In this document: in pieces, positions 9,002-17,195 of the stretch
Layout of the letters: the number at the start of each line of letters is the position of its first letter
Numbering within the stretch: position 1 is the first letter of the stretch
Source: Paracidovorax citrulli
GTDB taxonomy: Bacteria > Pseudomonadota > Gammaproteobacteria > Burkholderiales > Burkholderiaceae_C
Direction of reading: 5' to 3'
DNA: 64,000 nt
NCBI RefSeq assembly: GCF_900100305.1
Contig: NZ_FNEY01000013.1
Location: 1 to 64,000, forward strand
Program-made: the position numbers and the translations under genes
The notes under the pieces: generated by a model
Told to the model about the DNA's origin: nothing
Seen by the model: only the letters and a program-made list of their open reading frames with translations
Databases searched by the model: none

Positions 9002-10428
9002 TGCGGCGCGTCGCGGTATTCCACGTAGGCGCGGGCACGGGCTTCCTGGGCCCAGTTGGTGAACGCTTCCTCGAGCTTTTTCTCGCGCACGGCATCGCGC
9101 ACCATGTCGCGCTGCTCGCGCTGCGTGAGCTTGGCCTCGCGCCGCTCCAGCAACTGGATCAGGTGCACGCCGAAGCGCGACACGACGGGCTGGCTGATCT
9201 CGTCCGGCTTGAGGGCGTCCACCGCCTCCTCGAACTCCGGCACATAGCGACCCGGGCCGGCCCAGCCCAGGTCACCGCCCTGCTTGGCGCTGCCGTCCTG
9301 GGAGTGCTCGCGCGCGAGCGTGGCGAAATCGGCCTGGCCCGACAGGATGCGGCGGCGGTACTCGGCCAGCCGCTCCGCGGCGGCGGCTTCGGTCAACTGC
9401 GGCCCGGTGCGCAGCAGGATGTGGCGGACATGGTTCTGCAGGGCCGTGGCGGGAATGCCCGCGCGCGAGCGTTCGATCACGCGCAGCACATGGAAGCCGG
9501 CGGGCGAGCGCACCGGGCCGGCGATGCCGCCCACAGGCACCTGCTGGACGGTCCGCAGGAAGAGGTCCGGGTAGCGGTCGGCCGGGCGCAGGCCCAGTTC
9601 GCCGCCGGTGGGCGCCTCCGGGGCGTCGGAGAGGTCGCGCGCAACCTTGGCGAAGTCCTCGCCGGCCCGCACGCGGTCGGCGGCCTGCTGCGCGCGCTGG
9701 CGGCGCTGCTCCACCACCTCCGGGCTGGCGTTCTCGGGAACGGAGACGAGGATGTGGCCGAGATTCAGCTCGATCTTGGACGGATCGGACATCGCGGACT
9801 GCTGCTGGTCGCGCATGTACTGGTCCACGTCGAGATCGCTCACGCGCACGCGCGACTCCACGTCGCGCTCGCGCAGCCGCTGGATCAGCAGCTGGTTGCG
9901 CAGTTCGCTGCGGAAGCGCTCCGGGCTGATGCCGTCGGCCGCGAGCCGGCGGTGCATTTCCGGAATGCTCACGCTGTTCTGCCGGGCGACGGACTGCTCG
10001 GCCTGGGAAACCGCGTAGTCGTCCACCTTGATGCCGCTCTCGGTGGCCATCTGCACCTGGATCTTCTCGTTGATCAGGCGTTCGAGCACTTCGCGGGCGA
10101 TCACCCGCCGCGGCGGCCGTTCGCCGCCCTGGGCGGCCAACTGGTGCTCCACGCGCGCCACGCGGGCCTGCACCTCGTTGTTGGTGATCGGCTCGGTGTT
10201 CACCACGGCGACGATGTAGTCGGCCTGCCGGGCCGTGTCGGCGCCGCGGGCCGAGGGGCCGGGGTCCGGCAGCGTGATCTGGGGGGCGGCGCGCAGCGAT
10301 GGCGAGGCCGACGGTGCCGACAGCCCCGTGCCGCCGGGCACGCGCAGGCCCTGCGCGCCCGCGGGCGCGACGGAAACGATGGCGGAGGCGAAGCCCGCGA
10401 GGCCCAGGATGAATGCTCGATGGTTCAT
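8998..10428 (-). CDS. surA: Periplasmic chaperone / peptidyl-prolyl isomerase SurA
   Basis: A 476-residue exported chaperone that escorts outer-membrane proteins, including LptD, to the BAM complex. Residues 1-25 form a signal peptide ending PAGAQ. The SurA N-terminal domain spans about 70-185, followed by two parvulin domains at about 205-305 and 325-425 (the second with [24 protein letters not shown] and [14 protein letters not shown]). A long Ser/Pro/Ala linker follows the signal. It is sandwiched between lptD and rsmA. A peptidase- or pdxA-type gene often found near surA is absent here. Confidence 0.96.
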   Translation of the reverse strand: MNHRAFILGLAGFASAIVSVAPAGAQGLRVPGGTGLSAPSASPSLRAAPQITLPDPGPSARGADTARQADYIVAVVNTEPITNNEVQARVARVEHQLAAQGGERPPRRVIAREVLERLINEKIQVQMATESGIKVDDYAVSQAEQSVARQNSVSIPEMHRRLAADGISPERFRSELRNQLLIQRLRERDVESRVRVSDLDVDQYMRDQQQSAMSDPSKIELNLGHILVSVPENASPEVVEQRRQRAQQAADRVRAGEDFAKVARDLSDAPEAPTGGELGLRPADRYPDLFLRTVQQVPVGGIAGPVRSPAGFHVLRVIERSRAGIPATALQNHVRHILLRTGPQLTEAAAAERLAEYRRRILSGQADFATLAREHSQDGSAKQGGDLGWAGPGRYVPEFEEAVDALKPDEISQPVVSRFGVHLIQLLERREAKLTQREQRDMVRDAVREKKLEEAFTNWAQEARARAYVEYRDAPQ

Positions 10429-10476
10429 GGAAAAGCGTCGGATGCGGATCGGGGCGATGGATCGGGGAACGGGCCG

Positions 10477-12939
10477 TCAGTCGTAGTTGGTGAACCGGCT
10501 CGGCGGAGGCACCGGCTCGCGCAGGTACTGGTAGCGCGGGATGTTCTGCTTGAGCGTCTGGATCGGGTCGGAGCCCAGCGACAGCCGGGAGAAGCCCACG
10601 AATTCGATCTGGAAGAGCAGCCGGGTGGTGGCCGTGGTCACGCTGCTCTGCAGGCGCTCGAGCACCACGCGCCCGATCCAGCAGCAGCTGTCGTATTCGA
10701 AACCGATCACCGTGTCCACGAGCTTGCGGTCCTGCAGGCTGTAGTTCAGGCGGCCCACGGAATACCAGCGCCCCCCGCCCTGCCCGCGGCCCGGGCCCAG
10801 GTTCTGGCCCTTGTCGCCCCAGAGGTCGTTGATGGGCCACTGCCACCCGACGTCGATCTGCTCGCTGGTGCCCCGCTGGAAGCGGTAGGCCGCGTTGATG
10901 ACGCGGTAGTCGCTGGGGTTGTAGCGCGCCCCGATGGTAGAGCGGATGGAACGGCTGGTCTTGGGGTTGTACTGCACGGTGGAGTCGAAGCCCCACTGGC
11001 GCGTCCAGTTGATGCCGGCGCCCACCAGCACGTCCGAGAGGCGCTCGCTCACGGGCGCCTCGCCCGGCATGACCACTTTCTGGTCGCTGAAGCGCAGGCG
11101 CTGGGCAATGCCGAAGCGCGCCGCCTCGCCGCCGTCCTCGGGATCCAGAAGCCGGGTGGTGACGCCCAGGGTGAGCAGGTTGTTGTCCGCGATGCGGTCG
11201 CTGCCGCTGTAGCCGTTCTCGGTGTAGATGGTGGCGAAGTTGAAGTCGTTCGCCGCCGTGTCGTACACCGGGATCATGCTCTGGTCGCGGAACGGCGTGT
11301 AGGTATAGAAGGCGCGCGGCTCCAGCGTCTGCAGGAAGTTGCGGCCGAAGTAGCGCGCGTCGCGCTCGAAGACGAGGCCGCTGTCCAGGCTGAAGGTGGG
11401 CAGCACGCGCGATGCCGTGCGCCGTCCCGTGGAAGGCAGGGCGCTGTCGAAGTCGTATTGCGTGGCGTGGAACTGCAGCCGCGGCGTGATGAACCCCGCA
11501 GGCGCCAGGAACGGCCGGCTGAACTGCGCCATGGCGTAGCTGCGGCGCGCATTGGGCTGGCCGGTGAGCGCACGGTCCGCGCGGAAATCGGTGTAGTCGG
11601 CCTCGACGCTACCATCGAAGCCGCCGGGCAGCGACGACGGCATGTAGCCCCAGTGGATCTGGGGCATGCGGTCGTAGGGTGGCACGATGCGCGCGTTCAC
11701 GTCCTGCAGCGTCTGCCACTTGAGGGTGCGCAGGCTCAGCGACATGTCGTTGGCGCCCCAGAACAGGGTCGCGTCCGCCGGCAGCAGACGCTGCGTGAGC
11801 TGGCTGATGCCGCCGTTGGTCCGGGTGCTGAAATCGCGCCAGTAGTTGTCGTCGCTCACGCGCGTCGCGTCCACGTTCAGCCCGATGCCGCCGATGCCGG
11901 TGTCGAAGACGCCGCGGTGCTTCAGGCCCAGCGCCCAGCGGTCGCGGTTGCGCAGCCGGTCCGACGGCATGTAGTCGCCCCGCAGCTCGCCGCTGTAGGT
12001 CGGCTCCAGGTAGCGGAATTCGCCGCTGGTGCTGACGCCCCGCTTGGACATGACCATGGGGGTGATGGTGGCGTCCCGGTTGGGCGCGATGTTCCAGTAG
12101 TAGGGCTGCGAGTACACGACGCCGCTCACGCTGTCGATGCCCACGGTGGGCGGCAGCAGGCCGGTCTTGCGCTTGTCGGACAGCGGGAACGTGAAGCTGC
12201 CGGGCACCGGCAGGATCGGCACGCCCTGGAACTCCAGCACGCCCCCTTCGGCCGTGCCCACCTGCTCGGCATTGTCGATCTTGATGCTGCGGGCGCGCAC
12301 GATCCAGGCCGGTTTCCAGGTGGACTCGTCGTTCTTCTGGCAGGTGGTGTAGGTGGCTTCGTGGACCAGGGCGCGGTCGCGGTCGATGAAGTCCACGCGG
12401 CGCGCGTCGCCATAGGCGCCGTTCGCGAGGAAACGATAGCTGGCGTCGTCGAAGAAGCCGGAGAACGCATCCACCTGCAGCTCGAGCACCGACCCCTCGT
12501 ACACGTTGCCGGCACGGTTGATGCGCACGTTGCCGCGCGCCTTGGCGAGGTCGTCTGGCACCGCGTAGTCGAGCCGGTCGGCGTGGATGATGGTGTCGCC
12601 GCGCCGCAGCTCGGCATTGCCTTCGACGGTGGCGTTGATGTCGGGCTGGCCGGACACATGGTCGCCCCGCACGAAGATCGGCAGCTTCGGCCGCGCGTCT
12701 TCGGGAATCTTCTCCTGCAGCAGCGGGCTGGACCGCAGGGCGGGTGCGGGCTCGGCCGTGGCGCCGGGGCCGGGGTCGGTCTGCGCGAGCGCTGCCAGCG
12801 GCAGCCCGCACACCATCCAGGCGGCCAGACGGGCCAGCGCCCGCTGCTCGAACCGCGGGGGTTCGGCACGGTCCCGGCGGCGGGCAGGCAGGCGGGAATG
12901 CGTCGGTCGGAGAGGATCGGGCAAGGAAGAAAGGTCCAT
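10477..12939 (-). CDS. lptD: LPS-assembly outer-membrane protein LptD
   Basis: An 820-residue protein that inserts lipopolysaccharide into the outer leaflet together with LptE. The ATG at 12939 gives a long positively charged N-region and a hydrophobic stretch ending LPLAALAQ, the likely signal peptide. An OstA-like jellyroll follows (GNAELRRGDTIIHADRLDYA, then GNVRINRAGNVYEG), then the beta-barrel. Cysteines are placed as expected for the inter-domain disulfides: TTCQKN in the N-domain and the tandem pair in DSCCWIG near the C-terminus. It starts the lptD-surA-rsmA operon; the amgK promoter diverges from it. Confidence 0.96.
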   Translation of the reverse strand: MDLSSLPDPLRPTHSRLPARRRDRAEPPRFEQRALARLAAWMVCGLPLAALAQTDPGPGATAEPAPALRSSPLLQEKIPEDARPKLPIFVRGDHVSGQPDINATVEGNAELRRGDTIIHADRLDYAVPDDLAKARGNVRINRAGNVYEGSVLELQVDAFSGFFDDASYRFLANGAYGDARRVDFIDRDRALVHEATYTTCQKNDESTWKPAWIVRARSIKIDNAEQVGTAEGGVLEFQGVPILPVPGSFTFPLSDKRKTGLLPPTVGIDSVSGVVYSQPYYWNIAPNRDATITPMVMSKRGVSTSGEFRYLEPTYSGELRGDYMPSDRLRNRDRWALGLKHRGVFDTGIGGIGLNVDATRVSDDNYWRDFSTRTNGGISQLTQRLLPADATLFWGANDMSLSLRTLKWQTLQDVNARIVPPYDRMPQIHWGYMPSSLPGGFDGSVEADYTDFRADRALTGQPNARRSYAMAQFSRPFLAPAGFITPRLQFHATQYDFDSALPSTGRRTASRVLPTFSLDSGLVFERDARYFGRNFLQTLEPRAFYTYTPFRDQSMIPVYDTAANDFNFATIYTENGYSGSDRIADNNLLTLGVTTRLLDPEDGGEAARFGIAQRLRFSDQKVVMPGEAPVSERLSDVLVGAGINWTRQWGFDSTVQYNPKTSRSIRSTIGARYNPSDYRVINAAYRFQRGTSEQIDVGWQWPINDLWGDKGQNLGPGRGQGGGRWYSVGRLNYSLQDRKLVDTVIGFEYDSCCWIGRVVLERLQSSVTTATTRLLFQIEFVGFSRLSLGSDPIQTLKQNIPRYQYLREPVPPPSRFTNYD

Positions 12940-13029
12940 GGATTCAACCGGTCGGCGGCGCGCCCGCTCGGGGCGGGCACCGCAGGCCACCCGGACGGGA
13001 GAGACCGGGTTTGTAAAATCGGATTATCC

Positions 13030-14148
13030 ATGAGCCACCCCCGTCCCCCCTCCCCGGCCGCCGCTGCCGGAGCCCACGCCGTCGCGTGGCCCGATCCCGC
13101 CCGCCGCGCCGCGTTCGATGCCTGGCTGGCTCCGCTGGCGACCGCGCACGGCCTGGTGCCGTCCAGCCTGCGCCCCGCCTCCGCCGACGCGAGCTTCCGC
13201 CGCTACCTGCGCATCGACGGCGTGGACGGCGCGAGCCGCATCGTCATGGACGCCCCGCCGGACAAGGAAGACTGCCGCCCCTTCGCGCACGTGCAGCGGC
13301 TGATGGCCGAGGCGGGCCTGAATGTGCCGCGGATCCTGGCCTGGGACGAAGCCCACGGCTTCATGCTGCTGTCCGACCTGGGCCGCGAAACGGTGATCGA
13401 GCGCCTCGACCCGGCGCGCCCGGCCGACGCCCACGCCTGGTACCTGCAGGCCACCGACGTGCTGCTGCAGTGGCAGCAGGCTTCGCAGCCGGACACGCTG
13501 CCGCCCTATGACGCCGCGCTGCTGCGGCGCGAGCTGGCGCTGTTTCCCGACTGGTACCTGGCCCGCCACCGGGGCGTGGCGCTGGACGACGGACAGCAGG
13601 CGACGCTGGCGCGCGCGTTCGACACCATCGTCGCGGCCAACCTCGCCGCGCCCCCGGTCCATGTGCACCGCGACTTCATGATGCGCAACCTGATGGTGCC
13701 CTCCGAAGCCGGCGCCCCCCTGGGCGTGCTCGATTTCCAGGATGCCGTGTGGGGCCCCGTCACCTACGACATCGCCAGCCTGCTGCGCGATGCCTTCATC
13801 AGCTGGGACGAGGATTTCGTCATCGACATTACCGTACGTTACTGGGAGAAGGCCCGGCGTGCGGGCATTCTCGGCAGCGGCAGCGCCTCCGGCTGGGGCG
13901 ACGACTTCGGCGAGTTCTACCGCGCGGTCGAATGGATGGGGCTGCAGCGCCACCTGAAGGTGGCCGGCATCTTCGCGCGGCTCACGCTGCGCGACGGCAA
14001 GCCCCGGTACCTGGCCGACACGCCCCGCTTCATCGGCTACATCCGCTCCACGGCCGGGCGCTACCGCGAACTCGTGCCGCTGCTGCGGCTCATCGACGCC
14101 ATCGAGGGCACCGAAGCCGTGGCCGGCTACGCCTTCGGCCGGGTCTGA
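13030..14148 (+). CDS. amgK: Cell-wall amino-sugar kinase AmgK (aminoglycoside phosphotransferase family)
   Basis: A 372-residue kinase. The family phosphorylates N-acetylmuramate and N-acetylglucosamine at the anomeric position in the peptidoglycan recycling shortcut found in Pseudomonas and many betaproteobacteria. It shows the catalytic loop VHVHRDFMMRNLMV (HxDxxxxN) and the metal-binding LDFQDAVWGPVTYD. The start at 13030 follows a TAAAAT-like -10 at about 13013, giving a very short leader. The divergent lptD places it in the usual neighbourhood, but the partner uridylyltransferase gene murU, often next to amgK, is not here; rsmE follows instead. Confidence 0.85.
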   Translation: MSHPRPPSPAAAAGAHAVAWPDPARRAAFDAWLAPLATAHGLVPSSLRPASADASFRRYLRIDGVDGASRIVMDAPPDKEDCRPFAHVQRLMAEAGLNVPRILAWDEAHGFMLLSDLGRETVIERLDPARPADAHAWYLQATDVLLQWQQASQPDTLPPYDAALLRRELALFPDWYLARHRGVALDDGQQATLARAFDTIVAANLAAPPVHVHRDFMMRNLMVPSEAGAPLGVLDFQDAVWGPVTYDIASLLRDAFISWDEDFVIDITVRYWEKARRAGILGSGSASGWGDDFGEFYRAVEWMGLQRHLKVAGIFARLTLRDGKPRYLADTPRFIGYIRSTAGRYRELVPLLRLIDAIEGTEAVAGYAFGRV

Positions 14149-14245
14149 AGGGGACGGCCCGGGCTCCCGGGCCTTGCCTCCACAACACCGGGTGCCGCCC
14201 ACCGCATTCCCCACTCCATCATCCTCCAACACCGACGACGCCAGC

Positions 14246-14968
14246 GTGAACATTCCCCGCTTCCATTGCCCCGAGCCGCTGTCCAGCGGAGCCGCGCTGG
14301 CCCTGCCGCCCGCTGCCGCGCGCCACGTGCAGGTCCTGCGCCTGCAGCCCGGCGACGCGATCACGCTGTTCGACGGGCGCGGCGGCGAGTACGCGGCCAC
14401 GGTGGCGCGCATGGGCCGGTCCGATGTCGAAGTCCTGGTGGACGCGCACGACCCGGTGGAGCGCGAGGCCGGCCGCAGCGTCCACCTCGTCGTGGGCATG
14501 CCGGCCAACGAGCGCATGGACTGGCTCGTGGAGAAAGCCACCGAACTGGGCGTGGCGCGCATCCAGCCCGTGGCGGCGGCCCGCAGCGTGCTCAAGCTCT
14601 CCGGGGAGCGGGCGCTCAAGCGGCAGGCGCACTGGCAGGCGATCGCCGCGGCGGCCTGTGAACAGTGCGGGCGCAACCGCGTGCCGCGGGTGGAAGCCCC
14701 CTTGCCGCTGGCGGACTGGCTGCGGCTGCCTCCCGCGCCCGGTGCCGCGCGGCTGGTGCTGTCGCTGCGCGAAGGCAGCCGGCCGCTGCACGACGCCGCG
14801 GCGGGTGCCGCCTGCGTGCAGGTGCTGCACGGCCCCGAGGGCGGCCTCGCCCCGCACGAGGAAGACCTCGCCCTGGAGCGCGGTTTCCTGCCCGCGAGCC
14901 TCGGCCCGCGCGTGCTGCGCGCAGAAACGGCCTCGGTGGCGGCGCTTTCGCTGCTGGCGTGCGCATGA
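14246..14968 (+). CDS. rsmE: 16S rRNA (uracil1498-N3)-methyltransferase
   Basis: A 240-residue SPOUT-fold methyltransferase. It has the RsmE start (NIPRFHCPEPL), the PUA-like N-domain, LVEKATELGVARIQPV and the knotted SAM site LHGPEGGLAPHEEDLA with LGPRVLRAETASVAALSLL. The GTG at 14246 sits right before the conserved N-terminus, and no better start or ribosome site is visible. The stop overlaps the ATG of the following mksF gene (ATGA), so the condensin operon is translationally coupled to this rRNA methylase. Confidence 0.93.
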   Translation: MNIPRFHCPEPLSSGAALALPPAAARHVQVLRLQPGDAITLFDGRGGEYAATVARMGRSDVEVLVDAHDPVEREAGRSVHLVVGMPANERMDWLVEKATELGVARIQPVAAARSVLKLSGERALKRQAHWQAIAAAACEQCGRNRVPRVEAPLPLADWLRLPPAPGAARLVLSLREGSRPLHDAAAGAACVQVLHGPEGGLAPHEEDLALERGFLPASLGPRVLRAETASVAALSLLACA

Positions 14969-16392
14969 TGGCGGCGCGCATGGAATCTTCCTCCCCGGCT
15001 CCCGGCGCCGACGCCCCCTGGGCGGACCTGGCGGACGCCGATGCCCTGCTGCCCGGCGGCCCGGACGAGGCGTCGGGCGCCCTGTTCGACTTCTTCCGCG
15101 ACACGGACGCCGCCACGGACGATCCCCTGCTCTGGCGCATCGCGCGCGAGCAGGAGCTGTCGCAGGCGTTGAGCGGGCTGTTCCACGGCCCCGCCGCGCT
15201 GGTGCAGCTGCGCCTGTGGGCGTTCCTGCAGCTCGCCCGCCAGGGCGAGTCCCAGCTGTCCCGCGAGCGCATCGACGAACTCTTCCACGCGCTGCGGCCC
15301 GAGGCGCTGGACACCGTGCTCAAGCGCTTCCGCGACGTGGGCCTGCTGGCCTGGGATGACAGCGTGCGCGCCTATGCGCTGCCCCCCCTCGCGCAGCGCG
15401 TGGCCGGCCTGCTGGCGCCGCTGGCCAGCGGCGACGCGGCCGGGCAGGACGCCGAAGGCGGCGAACTGGCCGCGCTGCTCGGGCAGGTCGTGGGCGCGAA
15501 CCAGCTCGGGGCGCTCGACGCGGGGCAGCTGCAGATGCTGCAGGCGCAGCTCACCCGGCTGCACGGCGAGTTCGCGGACGCGATCGCGAGCGGTTCGGAA
15601 TTCCGGCTGCGCGCGGCGCGCCAGCGCTACGACCGCGCGGCCCTGCTGATCGACCGGGCCTCCGACGCCATTACCGCCATCATCGGCCATGCTCACGGCC
15701 ACATCGCCATGGAACGTGCGGCCCGCGCCCTGGGTCAGGCGCAATCGCGCCTACTGGCGATGGCCAGCCAGTTCAACCGCGCGCTGCAGCAGGTGGACCG
15801 CCAGCGCGTGACGCTCGGCACCACCGGCATCACCAGCACCGATGTGAAGCGCTGGCTGCAGACGCTGCGCCAGCCTGCCGCGCTGCTCGACACCGCGCTG
15901 GCCGTGCCGGTCGGCCTGTGCGCCCTGGCCCCGCATGAACTGCTGGACGTGACCGAGGCCGAGTTCGAGCGCGACCGCCCCACCCAGGGCCCCGCGGAAG
16001 ACCTGCCCGGCGCCCAGGAAGCCCCGGCCGGAACGCTGGCCGCCGTGGCCCTGCCGCGCGAACTGGGCGATCTGTCCGATCTGCTGGCGGCCTGGACGCT
16101 GGAGGCGCCCGCCGGAGAAGCGGCCGGCGGGCCGCGCGACGTGGCCGCCGCGCTGCTCGGCGCCGAGCCTCATTCCGCCCGCTATGCCCAGGTGGCCTAC
16201 AAGGCCCAGTTGCTGCCGCTGCTGGGCGATCCGCAGGCCGGCGTGCTGCCCGGCGCCACCGGGGCGCTCGCGCGCCAGCCCTGGCGCGTGGAATGGGAGG
16301 CGGCCATCCAGGCCCTGGACCACCCCCAGGTGGAACTGGTGAGCCGGGGCCGGCTGGTTCCCGCGGACCCTCCGCCGGATACCGCCGGCTGA
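14965..16392 (+). CDS. mksF: MksF-like kleisin subunit of MksBEF condensin
   Basis: A 475-residue protein beginning MMAARMESSS. It is rich in helices, with a winged-helix-like N-terminal third (RIDELFHALRPEALDTVLKR, about 85-125) and a long helical middle (QARLTRLHGEF to RQRVTLGTTGI). The C-terminal fifth is loosely conserved. In MksBEF complexes the kleisin links the two ATPase heads and recruits the MksE dimer. I recognise it mainly from gene order: kleisin, then a DUF4194-like protein, then an SMC-like ATPase, the F-E-B order of Pseudomonas aeruginosa. It overlaps rsmE by four bases. Confidence 0.75.
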   Translation: MMAARMESSSPAPGADAPWADLADADALLPGGPDEASGALFDFFRDTDAATDDPLLWRIAREQELSQALSGLFHGPAALVQLRLWAFLQLARQGESQLSRERIDELFHALRPEALDTVLKRFRDVGLLAWDDSVRAYALPPLAQRVAGLLAPLASGDAAGQDAEGGELAALLGQVVGANQLGALDAGQLQMLQAQLTRLHGEFADAIASGSEFRLRAARQRYDRAALLIDRASDAITAIIGHAHGHIAMERAARALGQAQSRLLAMASQFNRALQQVDRQRVTLGTTGITSTDVKRWLQTLRQPAALLDTALAVPVGLCALAPHELLDVTEAEFERDRPTQGPAEDLPGAQEAPAGTLAAVALPRELGDLSDLLAAWTLEAPAGEAAGGPRDVAAALLGAEPHSARYAQVAYKAQLLPLLGDPQAGVLPGATGALARQPWRVEWEAAIQALDHPQVELVSRGRLVPADPPPDTAG

Positions 16393-16473
16393 AGCTGCGG
16401 CCTGTTGCCTGCTCCCTGTTTTGGTTTCGTTTTTTCCTGACTGCCTTTTTCGTTTTCGGATGGACCGCTGCCC

Positions 16474-17175
16474 ATGGACGACGCCGCCCTGCTGATCGCA
16501 GAACTCCTCACGCGCCGCTGGCTGCCGCGCAGCCACCCGCGGGTCAAACGCGCGCTGGTCGATGCCGAACTCTTCGCGCAGGTCGAGCAGCGCCTGGCGC
16601 AGTCCGGGCTGCGCTTCGTGGACAGCATCTACGCCGACCATGTCAGCCTCGCCCTGCTGCAACCCGCGCAGAACGCCGTGCTGGGCGAAGGCGCGCTCAA
16701 CGCCAACAACAACCTGGACCTGCCGCGCGACGCGCAGGCCCTGCTGGTGGTGCTCTGGGCGCTCATCGTTTTGCCGAAGCGCGAACGCCAGACCAGCCGC
16801 ACCGAGGCCGAGGGCGATGGCCAGAACGACTTCTTCCCCGGGGCCAAGCCCCTGCCTTCCGCGCGGCTCGTGAGCCCCGTGCTCTCGTACAAGACACTGC
16901 TGGAGGACTACGGCAACCAGCTCGGCAAGAAGCTCCGCCTGGATGCCAACCTCAAGCTGCTGGAGCGCCACGGCTTCATCACGCGGCGCCAGGACGAGAT
17001 CGGCGAAGGCCCGCTGCTGGACGTGCTGCTCGATTACGACGTGCTCGCGCCGCGCATCCTCGACGGCGCCCTGGCCGACGTGCTCGCGCGCGAGCGCGCC
17101 GCGGCACCGGCGGCACCGGACGCTGCCGCCGACGCCGCCGCCCCTTCTTCCGGGTCCGAGACCCCCACGGCCTGA
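16474..17175 (+). CDS. mksE: MksE-like condensin subunit (DUF4194-type)
   Basis: A 233-residue protein. Its conserved core runs from LLTRRWLPRSHPRVKRALVD through YADHVSLALLQPA and ALLVVLWALIVLPKRERQ, with C-terminal winged-helix content (LLERHGFITRRQDEIGEGPL). MksE/JetB proteins form dimers that bind the kleisin and modulate the ATPase. The C-terminal 30 residues are an Ala/Pro-rich low-complexity tail. It lies 81 bases after mksF and 20 bases before mksB on the same strand. Confidence 0.78.
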   Translation: MDDAALLIAELLTRRWLPRSHPRVKRALVDAELFAQVEQRLAQSGLRFVDSIYADHVSLALLQPAQNAVLGEGALNANNNLDLPRDAQALLVVLWALIVLPKRERQTSRTEAEGDGQNDFFPGAKPLPSARLVSPVLSYKTLLEDYGNQLGKKLRLDANLKLLERHGFITRRQDEIGEGPLLDVLLDYDVLAPRILDGALADVLARERAAAPAAPDAAADAAAPSSGSETPTA

Positions 17176-17195
17176 CCGGGCCTCTCCACCCGCAC

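Noticed and set aside
9001-13020. Very long open frame on the plus strand opposite surA and lptD
   Set aside because: Its translation is low-complexity His/Arg/Ala/Gly text typical of the antisense of high-GC genes; surA and lptD on the minus strand have full family motifs.
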